NCBI GenBank assembly: GCA_019739215.1
Contig: JAHHDR010000003.1
Location: forward strand, 1 to 43,854
Direction: 5' to 3'
Length of the DNA stretch: 43,854 bases
Source of the DNA: Rhizobium sp.
GTDB lineage: Bacteria > Pseudomonadota > Alphaproteobacteria > Rhizobiales > Rhizobiaceae
Within the stretch, counting starts at the first letter, position 1, and each line of letters opens with the position of its first letter. The notes beneath the pieces were generated by a model that saw only the letters and a list, made by a program, of their open reading frames with translations, was not told where the DNA came from and made no database searches. Below are positions 7,678 to 14,409 of the stretch, in pieces. The position numbers and the translations under genes are program-made.

Positions 7678-8661
7678 ATGAAACGCATTCTCGCAACCAC
7701 CGCTCTCGTCATGATCATGGCCGGCGGCGCCTATTCGGCACAGATGGGCAACTACACTTCGCAGATGACCGACGTCGAAGCGTCCGACTTCATCGGCTCG
7801 CGGATCTACGCCGCCGAGACCATGCCAGCGACCGACATGGTGCAGGTTGGCGCCGAAAAGGATTGGGACGATGTTGGTGAAATCAACGACGTGATCCTCG
7901 GCCGCGACGGTCAGATCAAGGCCGTCATTCTCGGCGTCGGCGGCTTCCTCGGTATCGGCGAAAAGAGCGTCGCCATTCCGATGCAGGACGTCAAGTTCGT
8001 CAAGAATGGCGACGGTGCCGACGACTTCTTCCTGGTCGTTAATGCCAACAAGGATGTCCTGACCAATGCCCCGGCCTACGTTTCGGTCGACGAGAAGGTC
8101 GCCGACCAGGCCGCGGCCACCGATGCGGCGGCTCCGGCCACCGACACCACCATGACGGCACCGGCTGATACGACCGCCGATGCGACGACGACAGCGCCTG
8201 CGGCCGACACGACCACGGCGATGACCAACGACGCGGCAACGACCACCACCAATGATGCGGCCGCTACGGACACGACCACCACCGCATCGACCTCGACCGA
8301 CAATGCCACACAGGCAATGACCGACGAGAACCGCACGCGGCTGATCCGCCCTGACGTGACGCGCGACGGATACCGGGCGGCCGAGGCGGCTGAAATCACC
8401 GCCGACAAGCTCGAGGGCGCCCGCGTCTACGGCCCGAACGACGAAGACGTTGGCGAGGTCAACCGCCTGATCCTCGACAATAACGGCCAGGTCCAGCAGG
8501 TCGTGCTCGACGTCGGCGGTTTCCTGGGCATGGGCGAGCGCGAAATCGCCGTCACCCCGGACGAACTCAACATCGTGCGCACCGACGACGGCACCGATTT
8601 CCGCGTCTATGTCGATGCGAACGAAGCCAACCTCAAGGCTCAGCCGGAATTCAAGGGCTGA
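7678..8661 (+). CDS. exported protein with two PRC-barrel domains
   Basis: 327 residues. Signal peptide at 1-21 (ILATTALVMIMAGGAYSA). PRC-barrel 1 at about 32-125 (DVGEINDVILGRDGQIKAV, then GVGGFLGIGEKSVAIP). A low-complexity linker of Thr/Ala/Asp (about 145-215) follows, then PRC-barrel 2 at about 235-325 (DVGEVNRLILDNNGQVQQV, then DVGGFLGMGEREIAV). The repeats are clearly related and suggest internal duplication. GAGGAG precedes ATG 7678. A perfect EcfG-type promoter upstream and a strong terminator downstream make this a single-gene stress transcript. PRC barrels bind proteins or RNA; the partner here is unknown. Confidence 0.9.
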   Translation: MKRILATTALVMIMAGGAYSAQMGNYTSQMTDVEASDFIGSRIYAAETMPATDMVQVGAEKDWDDVGEINDVILGRDGQIKAVILGVGGFLGIGEKSVAIPMQDVKFVKNGDGADDFFLVVNANKDVLTNAPAYVSVDEKVADQAAATDAAAPATDTTMTAPADTTADATTTAPAADTTTAMTNDAATTTTNDAAATDTTTTASTSTDNATQAMTDENRTRLIRPDVTRDGYRAAEAAEITADKLEGARVYGPNDEDVGEVNRLILDNNGQVQQVVLDVGGFLGMGEREIAVTPDELNIVRTDDGTDFRVYVDANEANLKAQPEFKG

Positions 8662-8676
8662 TAGCCAACCTTCTGG

Positions 8677-8704
8677 AAAGGGCCCCGGATCGGGGCCCTT
8701 TCTT
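8677..8704 (+). terminator. rho-independent terminator
   Basis: AAAGGGCCCC / GGGGCCCTTT stem followed by CTT, 16 bases after the PRC-barrel gene. Confidence 0.85.
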
Positions 8705-8782
8705 CATGCCTGGCGGCTCGCCCGGGTTTCCGGGCCGGCCGCAGTCGAAACACCATCCCCACACCTATCAATGGAGGCTTTC

Positions 8783-9286
8783 ATGGCCAAGGAAATGACA
8801 CTCGCCGATCTCTTCTATGACACGCTCAAGGACATCTACTATGCCGAGCGGCAGATTCTGAAGGCGCTGCCGAAGATGGCACGCGCCGCGCAGTCCGAGA
8901 AACTCAAGCAGGGTTTCCAGTTGCACAAGGAACAGACGGAAGGCCAGATCGAACGCCTGCAGCAGGTGTTCGAGATCATCGGCAAGCGCGCCCAGGGAAA
9001 GACCTGCGAAGCGATCCAGGGCATCATCGCCGAAGGCGAGGAGATCATGGAAGAGTTCAAGGGCACCGTCGCCCTCGATGCCGGCCTGATCTCGTCCGCC
9101 CAGGCGGTGGAGCATTATGAGATCGCCCGCTACGGCACGCTTTCGGCCTGGGCCAAGCAGCTCGGCTACAAGGATGCCGTGCCGCTGCTCGAAGCGACGC
9201 TGAAGGAAGAAAGCCAGACTGACGAGACCCTCTCGAAGCTGGCCGAGACTGCCGTGAACGCGGCAGCCCAGAAGAAGGCCGCCTGA
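8783..9286 (+). CDS. YciE/YciF ferroxidase family (DUF892) protein
   Basis: 167 residues, all-alpha ferritin-like fold. Family segments: LADLFYDTLKDIYYAERQI at residues 6-24, KEQTEGQIERLQQVF at about 54-68, and the C-terminal HYEIARYGTLSAWA with EEESQTDE-like acidic helix. Glu/His residues in these helices form the predicted di-iron site. ATG 8783 is preceded by GGAGG; an in-frame ATG 12 bases earlier has none. Homologues are stress-induced in many bacteria. No own EcfG site is visible, so read-through or another promoter must serve it. Confidence 0.9.
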   Translation: MAKEMTLADLFYDTLKDIYYAERQILKALPKMARAAQSEKLKQGFQLHKEQTEGQIERLQQVFEIIGKRAQGKTCEAIQGIIAEGEEIMEEFKGTVALDAGLISSAQAVEHYEIARYGTLSAWAKQLGYKDAVPLLEATLKEESQTDETLSKLAETAVNAAAQKKAA

Positions 9287-9392
9287 TAGCGACTGGTGGC
9301 ATCGCGGCGGGCTAATCCAGCCCGCCGCCTTTCGAGCGAAAGCTCCAAGCAAGGTTGTGCGCCCATTCATTGAGCAACCCGGAAAGGTGCTC

Positions 9393-9680
9393 ATGATGCA
9401 GCATATTCGCTTTCGTGTTGTCGGAGGCCATTCGACAGTCGAGGCCAGGCAGTCCCCCTGCCGGGAGGACGTAAGGCTGGAGGCGCAGCGTCGCCTCAAC
9501 GCCGCTGGCTTTACGCGCTACAGGGCGCGGGCGCTTGCGACCGGCGCAGATATTCCCGAAACTGTCCGCCACTATGCCTTGCAAATCGACTTCGTGATCA
9601 AGAAGCTGACCGCGCTGAAGCCGATACCGCAGGATTTTCAACTGGATATATATTGGCCGGTACTCGAAGCCGAGCATTGA
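9393..9680 (+). CDS. hypothetical protein
   Basis: About 95 residues from ATG 9393 (a second ATG follows directly; an earlier in-frame ATG at 9357 gives 107 residues). No recognised domain. Residues 45-90 look like real protein (RLNAAGFTRYRARAL, RHYALQIDFVIKKL, DFQLDIYWP), with predicted helix then strand. It lies between two stress-type genes on the same strand. Could be a lineage-restricted small cytosolic protein. Confidence 0.5.
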   Translation: MMQHIRFRVVGGHSTVEARQSPCREDVRLEAQRRLNAAGFTRYRARALATGADIPETVRHYALQIDFVIKKLTALKPIPQDFQLDIYWPVLEAEH

Positions 9681-9686
9681 CGGTGC

Positions 9687-9712
9687 GGAACAATCGCTGC
9701 TTTTTCTGCATT
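9687..9712 (+). promoter_or_regulatory. relaxed EcfG-like site before the response regulator
   Basis: GGAAC (9687-9691), 17-bp spacer, CATT (9709-9712): one mismatch in the -10 and only 8 bases before ATG 9721. If real, the mRNA would be nearly leaderless or translation would start further in. Confidence 0.25.
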
Positions 9713-9720
9713 TCCTTGTC

Positions 9721-10410
9721 ATGATGGATATTTCTGACACGGTTCATTTTCATCGGCGATCGAGCAAACCGAACCAGCATCCCGTTCGTGCGGCCTTTCG
9801 CATCCGGCGCGCTGCGGCATCGCTTCAGCCGATCCTCATCGTCGAGGACGAATATCTCATCGCCGCAGACCTCGAGGCCCAGATCCAGGATGACGGCGGG
9901 CGCATCGTACGCCTGGCCCTGTCCGTGGAAGCCGCCGAGGAGGAACTGAGCGAAAACAGCGACATCGGCGGTGTCGTCCTTGACGTCAATGTCGGTGGCC
10001 GCACGACGTTCGGCCTGGCCGACGCATTGATGAAGGCTGGCATACCGTTCGTCTTCTTCACCGGCTATCGGAGCGTGTCCATTCCCGACCGGTTCATCGG
10101 GCTGCCCAGGATCCACAAGCCCGCCTTGTGGCGAGAAATCAAGATGGCACTTGCGTCGGCACGCCAACGCATGGTGCAGACCGGACTCGGCAATTTTCGT
10201 GACAGCGTCGAGGCGGCGTTGCCGGTTCTGAGAAGCCGCGCACGCGCACTGTCGCGCAACCCGGAGGAGGCCGACCATCTCGTCGAGCGGACGCTCCAGC
10301 AAGCGATCTCCGCAGTTGGAGACCGCTCGCTGCGGATCACGATCGAGGACTGGCTCCTGTCGCTCCTCGAGGGCAAGAATTCCGAGAGCGACCGAGGAAT
10401 GCTTCACTGA
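9721..10410 (+). CDS. response regulator: receiver domain plus C-terminal ECF sigma2-like segment
   Basis: 229 residues. Residues 37-150 are a complete receiver: acidic pocket E42-D43-E44 (LIVEDEYLIA), phospho-acceptor D88 (VVLDVNV), T114 (VFFTGY), K133 (IHKPA). The FFTGY form is common in receivers paired with HWE kinases. Residues 166-216 match ECF sigma region 2: LPVLRSRARALSRNPEEADH and LVERTLQQAI, then SLRITIEDWLLSLL in place of the usual NLRAWLFTIL. A sigma4 part is absent and the protein ends 13 residues later. This is the reverse of PhyR (sigma-like first, receiver last). Start uncertain: no good Shine-Dalgarno at 9721; the first 35 residues are basic and look unconserved. Role inferred: phosphorylation-controlled partner or decoy for an anti-sigma factor such as NepR. 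Confidence 0.82.
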   Translation: MMDISDTVHFHRRSSKPNQHPVRAAFRIRRAAASLQPILIVEDEYLIAADLEAQIQDDGGRIVRLALSVEAAEEELSENSDIGGVVLDVNVGGRTTFGLADALMKAGIPFVFFTGYRSVSIPDRFIGLPRIHKPALWREIKMALASARQRMVQTGLGNFRDSVEAALPVLRSRARALSRNPEEADHLVERTLQQAISAVGDRSLRITIEDWLLSLLEGKNSESDRGMLH

Positions 10411-10427
10411 GAGACGATGGCCGGCAG

Positions 10428-10892
10428 TCAGTTCTCTGCCCTGCCGCTCCTTGCCAACAGAGCCAACCCGTGTCGGTATCGTTCCGGATCGCCGCCGGCG
10501 AGCAATGTCTGCTGGAGGTTATCTTCAAGGTCGGCGCGCTTGACGGCAAGCGCAAGCGGGTTTGCGGCAGCACGGAGGACAAAGTCGTCTTCGGCCTCGC
10601 CGTCGCGGCGTGTCAGTGCATCGACCGCATCGATCATGGCATCGGGAAAACCATCGAGCCGAAGCCGGGCCAGCGTCCAGCCTTCCGACTTCTCGACCAC
10701 ATCATGCAGGTATGCAACCGGACGTAACGCAGGCTCGACGCGCATCGCCACCCGCTCGCAATGTTCGATATAGGGCCGGCCGTCCTTGCCGGTCTGGCCG
10801 CGGTGGGCATTGGTGGCTATCCGGACCGCCCGGACGAAGATCTGATCGCGGGAGAGGTCGCTGCTGTCGTCGCTGGCCATATGCACTGTCAT
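10428..10892 (-). CDS. small HD-domain hydrolase, RelA/SpoT (MESH1)-type
   Basis: 154 residues. The order of motifs follows the (p)ppGpp hydrolase domain: AHRGQTGKDGRPYIEH (residues about 28-44), the HD motif AYLHDVVEKS (about 60-69), and LALAVKRADLEDN near residue 115-127. No synthetase, TGS or ACT domains, so this would be a stand-alone hydrolase like MESH1/SAH proteins; the substrate may be (p)ppGpp or another nucleotide. It is convergent with the response regulator (17 bp apart). A perfect EcfG-type promoter lies 51 bp upstream of ATG 10892; a second in-frame ATG at 10880 is also possible. Confidence 0.82.
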   Translation of the reverse strand: MTVHMASDDSSDLSRDQIFVRAVRIATNAHRGQTGKDGRPYIEHCERVAMRVEPALRPVAYLHDVVEKSEGWTLARLRLDGFPDAMIDAVDALTRRDGEAEDDFVLRAAANPLALAVKRADLEDNLQQTLLAGGDPERYRHGLALLARSGRAEN

Positions 10893-10942
10893 AACCGGAC
10901 ATGTTCCTTCCAGGCCTTGTCACGCGTTTAACCTATCCGATG

Positions 10943-10968
10943 AACGCGCTACGCGCATCCCGCGTTCC
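10943..10968 (-). promoter_or_regulatory. EcfG promoter of the HD hydrolase gene
   Basis: Minus strand GGAAC (10968-10964), 17-bp spacer, CGTT (10946-10943), perfect consensus, 51 bp before the 10892 start. Confidence 0.72.
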
Positions 10969-11032
10969 TTTGCGTCCAGATCATGGCAGCAATCTGGAAA
11001 AAAACGTGGCTCGGCGCGCGCCGGACGCCTGC

Positions 11033-11058
11033 GGAACCAATTCCGGACACCTGACGTT
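11033..11058 (+). promoter_or_regulatory. EcfG promoter of the microprotein/membrane-protein operon
   Basis: GGAAC (11033-11037), 17-bp spacer, CGTT (11055-11058), perfect consensus, 75 bp before ATG 11133. Divergent from the promoter at 10943-10968. Confidence 0.72.
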
Positions 11059-11132
11059 TCACTGCCGACACCATGGCCGCCCCACCCGGGCAAGCAGGTG
11101 CAACCAACGTCAATAAATCGGAGGACTCCCCA

Positions 11133-11207
11133 ATGGGTCGTGGAATTCTGCTCTGGCTTCTCGGTATCCCCATCCCGATCATTATCATCATGATGCTGCT
11201 TTTCTAG
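11133..11207 (+). CDS. 24-residue hydrophobic membrane microprotein
   Basis: ATG 11133 to TAG 11207 encodes MGRGILLWLLGIPIPIIIIM followed by MLLF, a single membrane-spanning segment with a positively charged N-terminus. GGAGG sits 8 bases before the ATG, better than for many larger genes here. It is 9 bp upstream of the next gene, whose ribosome site (AGGAG) overlaps this stop codon, so the two are surely co-transcribed and probably coupled. It is shorter than common gene-calling limits. I do not recognise the family; a stress-induced membrane modulator is possible. Confidence 0.7.
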   Translation: MGRGILLWLLGIPIPIIIIMMLLF

Positions 11208-11216
11208 GAGTTCCAA

Positions 11217-12122
11217 ATGGCAATTCCAACAGCATCCATCTCCGTCGATACGCCGGTGGAATCCTCATCCTCCGCCGTCAGCTGGGGTCCGGTGATCGCC
11301 GGCGCCTTCATTGCGACGGTCATCACCATGGTGCTCATGCTGGTCGGCACCGGGCTCGGCCTGACGCTCGTATCGCCCTTCTCCGGAGAAAGCAGCTCCG
11401 CGGCGACAGTTTCGATCTATGCCGCGATCTGGCTGGTGATCGTCCAGTGGGCTTCGGCAGGCGTGGGTGGTTATCTCACCGGCCGGCTCAGGACCAAGTG
11501 GGTCGGCGTCCACAATGACGAGGTCTTCTTCCGCGATACAGCCCATGGCTTCCTGACCTGGGCGGTGGCAACCGTCGTGGTCGTGATGTTCCTGGGTTCG
11601 GCAATTTCGTCGATCGCAGGCGGCGCTGCCCGGACGGTGACCGCAGCCGCTGCCACGACGACGGCGGCAGCCGCCAGCGCGGCCTCGGACAACGTGTCCG
11701 ACCTGTCGACATCCTACTTCACGGATGCGCTGCTCCGCCCCGCTGACCCGCGAACTCCGACGCCCGGCGCGGCGGCCGGAAGCAACGAGGCAGCGGCGGC
11801 TGAACTGTCGCGGATCCTCGTTCGCAGTGCTGCCAACGGCGAGTTTTCCGCTGCTGACCGCACCTATGTCGAACGGCTGATCGCAGCCCGCACCGGTCTT
11901 TCCGAAACCGATGCCAAGGCACGGGTCGACGCCGTTCTCAAGGAGATCGACGACGCAAAGGTTGCGGCGCAGGAAGCTGCCGACACCGCGCGCAAATCGG
12001 CTGCGACCACGGCTCTGCTCGGCGCCCTGTCGCTGGTCATCGGCGCCTTCATCGCCAGCACGGCGGCCGCGATCGGCGGACGCCAGCGTGACGAGGACGA
12101 GGCTGTGTTCCTGACCACCTGA
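11217..12122 (+). CDS. integral membrane protein, stress cluster
   Basis: 301 residues, no recognised domain name. Helices at about 22-52 (VIAGAFIATVITMVLMLVG), 63-88, 108-135, and a C-terminal glycine/alanine-rich helix at 265-290 (TTALLGALSLVIGAFIAST). Between helices 3 and 4 lies an Ala/Thr/Ser-rich stretch (140-160) and a soluble loop of about 100 residues with two helical repeats. GAGTT-type ribosome site overlaps the microprotein stop. Proteins of this layout with the opening SWGPVIAGAFIA are familiar from Rhizobiales, function unknown. Operon with 11133-11207 under an EcfG-type promoter. Confidence 0.8.
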   Translation: MAIPTASISVDTPVESSSSAVSWGPVIAGAFIATVITMVLMLVGTGLGLTLVSPFSGESSSAATVSIYAAIWLVIVQWASAGVGGYLTGRLRTKWVGVHNDEVFFRDTAHGFLTWAVATVVVVMFLGSAISSIAGGAARTVTAAAATTTAAAASAASDNVSDLSTSYFTDALLRPADPRTPTPGAAAGSNEAAAAELSRILVRSAANGEFSAADRTYVERLIAARTGLSETDAKARVDAVLKEIDDAKVAAQEAADTARKSAATTALLGALSLVIGAFIASTAAAIGGRQRDEDEAVFLTT

Positions 12123-12148
12123 TACGGGCTGAAATCATTGCTCAAACG

Positions 12149-12184
12149 AAAAGGCCCGGACGGTGCGAACCGTCCGGGCCTTTT
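12149..12184. terminator. bidirectional terminator
   Basis: AAAAGGCCCGGACGGT, loop GCGA, ACCGTCCGGGCCTTTT: a 16-bp perfect stem flanked by A and T tracts. It separates the converging 11217 (+) and 12206 (-) genes and can end both transcripts. Confidence 0.92.
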
Positions 12185-12205
12185 GCTGTCCGGCAAGGCG
12201 GTGGA

Positions 12206-12484
12206 TCACACCACGGCTGCCTGCACCATCAGGCGGTTGTCGACGACCTTGACGCCATCGACCTGGCCGGCAATCTCGCCGGCGACATCGACTTCCGATC
12301 TCGACCCGACGAAGCCCTCAAGACACGCGGCTGCGCCGCGGATCGTCACGTCGATCCGGCTGGCATCGAGCGCTCCTGCCCGGGCAAGCGCCTCGGCCAC
12401 GTCAGCCTCCAGCACAGCATCCATGGGATCGTCCATTTCGGCCTGCGGCGGCAGTACATGAAAAGTCTGTGGTTTGAAGACCAT
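12206..12484 (-). CDS. BON-domain protein
   Basis: 92 residues, no signal peptide. Residues 25-90 form a BON fold: DAVLEADVAEALARAG helix, IDVTIRGAAACLEGFV strands, SEVDVAGEIAGQVDGVKVV, then DNRL. BON domains are found in OsmY and related osmotic-shock proteins and contact membranes or partner proteins. AAGGAG precedes ATG 12484. Without a signal peptide it should be cytosolic, unlike OsmY. Confidence 0.85.
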   Translation of the reverse strand: MVFKPQTFHVLPPQAEMDDPMDAVLEADVAEALARAGALDASRIDVTIRGAAACLEGFVGSRSEVDVAGEIAGQVDGVKVVDNRLMVQAAVV

Positions 12485-12566
12485 CGGTTTCTCCTTCGCA
12501 ACAATAGTCAACCGGTGAATTGATCGCTGCTGAAAAAGGTTCCCTACAATAATTTGTGAGAATTCC

Positions 12567-12591
12567 GGAACAACGCCATCACGGTTATGTT
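12567..12591 (+). promoter_or_regulatory. relaxed EcfG-like promoter
   Basis: GGAAC (12567-12571), 16-bp spacer, TGTT (12588-12591): one mismatch at the first -10 base. It lies 33 bp before ATG 12624. Confidence 0.45.
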
Positions 12592-12623
12592 TACTGCGGG
12601 TGTGCCATGAAGGAGTAACGGTC

Positions 12624-13025
12624 ATGCAGAGCTTTGAAACACTGGTCCACCCCGAGATGGGCGGCAAGCTGAGCTTTACGGTAGAGTTCGTCGGCAATTC
12701 CGGCGAGGTCATCTCGGTCCAGCTCCGCCAGAACGCAGACAACATGCTCAACCGGGTCAACGCAATTGAAAAGGCTCGTGAACTGCTCGTCGAAGCCGCC
12801 GCCCTGGAGGTCGGCGCCATTTCGGACTATGACGCCCAAAGCAACGGAAACCTCGATCACCAGAGCAGCCATCGCCGCAGCGCCCGCTCGCTTGGCGACG
12901 CAGCAATCATGGAGGAGCAGCTCGACGCGGGCCTCTACGATTCCTTTCCCGCAAGCGACCCCGTATCGATCACCATCACCACGGTGACCGGTTGCCACAA
13001 GCCCCCGATTCCGGGCCGACACTGA
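12624..13025 (+). CDS. hypothetical protein with C-terminal SFPASDP tail
   Basis: 133 residues. ATG 12624 follows AAGGAG; an in-frame GTG at 12600 is less likely. The N-terminal half (residues 1-65) looks globular: LSFTVEFVGNSGEVISVQL, then helix NMLNRVNAIEKARELLVEAA. The second half is polar, then EEQLDAGLYDSFPASDPVSI. I recall the acidic-helix-plus-SFPASDP ending from many small alphaproteobacterial proteins of unknown role, often stress-associated. The gene has a relaxed EcfG promoter and its own terminator. Confidence 0.75.
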   Translation: MQSFETLVHPEMGGKLSFTVEFVGNSGEVISVQLRQNADNMLNRVNAIEKARELLVEAAALEVGAISDYDAQSNGNLDHQSSHRRSARSLGDAAIMEEQLDAGLYDSFPASDPVSITITTVTGCHKPPIPGRH

Positions 13026-13047
13026 CGCCTCATAAACCGGCACACCG

Positions 13048-13080
13048 GACCCTTCGCTGCCAGGCGGAGGGTCTTTTTTT
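13048..13080 (+). terminator. rho-independent terminator
   Basis: GACCCTTCGC, loop TGCCAG, GCGGAGGGTC (one G-T pair), then seven T; 22 bases after the 12624 gene. Confidence 0.88.
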
Positions 13081-13105
13081 GGACCCCGGTCACAGACCAG
13101 GCATG

Positions 13106-14140
13106 TCAGTTTCCGAGCCAGCGCAGCACGCGCCGCTCGTCGTCGTCCATCCAGTCCGCAGCCCTGGCATTCGGCGACAGACGGATCGAGGCCAGGCCCG
13201 TGAGTGCGCCGCTCTCGAAATCCTCGAAAACCCTCGGGTGAACATAGGACGCGCGGCAGACTGCTCGAGTGTTCATCAGACGCCCGGCTATGGAGTCGAT
13301 CACGCCGTTGATCTGGCGCGCCAGGCCGCGCTTCGACGGTTCCGGCTGCAGGGCAGACAGGGCGGTTGCCGCCAGCCGGGTCGCCGCCCAGGTGCGGAAC
13401 TGACGCGATGAAAAGCCGCCTGCTGCGACATCCCTGATATAGGCATTGACATCCTGCGACTGGACGACATGCGGCACACCGTCTTCGTCGAGATACTGGA
13501 AAAGGTTCTGGCCGGGCAATTCCTGCAGCCTGCGGATCGCATTGACGATCCGGCGGTCGCGGTGGCTCAGGCGCCATTCCTTTCCAGACTTGCCCTTGAA
13601 CCGGAAGCGCACCTCCGGCCCTTCGAGGCTGACATGCCTGTTGCGTAACGTCGTGATCCCGTAGGATCCGTTGGCCTGGGCATAGGTCTCATTGCCGACG
13701 CGGATGAAGAGATTGTCGAGCAGCCAGACTACGGTGGCGAGCGCCTTGTCCCGATCGGGCCGGCGCCGGCGCAGGTCGGCATCGACCCTTTCGCGGATCG
13801 CCGGCAGAGCGGCGGCAAAGTCCGGCAGGAGCTGGAACTTGGTTTCGCCGCGATGTTCCGACCAAGCGGCGTGGTAGCGATACTGCTTGCGTCCGCGAAG
13901 ATCGCGGCCGACCGCCTGAAGGTGGGCGTTCGGATCCCGCGCGATCAGCACATCCTCATAGGCCGGCGGTATCGCCAGCCGCGCAATGCGCTGCAACTCT
14001 CGTTCATTGGTCAACTTGCGACCCCTGGCTGTCACATAGTCGAAGCCGACATCGGTGCGGACCCGGCGGATGCCGCCTTCCAGGTCGGACACGTAGACGA
14101 GCCCGCTGGGGATTTCAGGCGTCGGAGAGCGTTCCAGCAT
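13106..14140 (-). CDS. DNA topoisomerase IB (poxvirus-type)
   Basis: 344 residues, full length for bacterial type IB enzymes, which relax DNA by a 3'-phosphotyrosine intermediate. Nucleophile Y299 (CRASYVHP). Other catalytic positions by motif: R147 (FIRVGNETY), the lysine in FRFKGKSGKEW (about 184-187), R249 (FRTWAATRLAA). N-terminal part contains the Topo IB signature GRKQYRYHAAW at 84-94. Such enzymes are patchy accessory genes in rhizobia. An EcfG-type promoter 225 bp upstream (14365-14390) may drive it, with nothing convincing encoded in between. Confidence 0.93.
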   Translation of the reverse strand: MLERSPTPEIPSGLVYVSDLEGGIRRVRTDVGFDYVTARGRKLTNERELQRIARLAIPPAYEDVLIARDPNAHLQAVGRDLRGRKQYRYHAAWSEHRGETKFQLLPDFAAALPAIRERVDADLRRRRPDRDKALATVVWLLDNLFIRVGNETYAQANGSYGITTLRNRHVSLEGPEVRFRFKGKSGKEWRLSHRDRRIVNAIRRLQELPGQNLFQYLDEDGVPHVVQSQDVNAYIRDVAAGGFSSRQFRTWAATRLAATALSALQPEPSKRGLARQINGVIDSIAGRLMNTRAVCRASYVHPRVFEDFESGALTGLASIRLSPNARAADWMDDDERRVLRWLGN

Positions 14141-14364
14141 GACCCACCCTACCCGCGCGAGTGAACATGTGGGCCTGGGCTCCCCGAACAGGGCGAAACC
14201 GGCATAGCCGCCAGAGCCGAAGCCGGATGCATCCGCCAGACGATGTCCACAATGGTAGAGCGAGCAGATCTCGGGTGAAGAGGATGCATTTCGAACTCCG
14301 GTCGCGTTTGGCTAACCGGAGTTGGAACGAAGCGTCGCTCCGGGACGCCGATACAGCGCCCCTC

Positions 14365-14390
14365 AACGCACGCCCCGTCCCCGGAGTTCC
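14365..14390 (-). promoter_or_regulatory. EcfG-type promoter upstream of topoisomerase IB
   Basis: Minus strand GGAAC (14390-14386), 17-bp spacer, CGTT (14368-14365), perfect consensus. It lies within a GC-rich hairpin (14371-14402) just past the catJ stop, so it could also be chance or share space with a catJ terminator. Leader to topoisomerase would be about 220 nt. Confidence 0.5.
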
Positions 14391-14409
14391 CGGAGCGGGG
14401 CGGCCGGCA

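Noticed and set aside
8100..8330. Tandem repeat array or CRISPR-like repeats
   Set aside because: The repetition is GCC/ACC codon low complexity of the Thr/Ala linker in the PRC-barrel protein, with no uniform spacers.
14141..14364. Short minus-strand peptide gene between the EcfG site and topoisomerase IB
   Set aside because: An ATG frame of about 46 codons exists near 14285 but has no ribosome site and no protein-like pattern.
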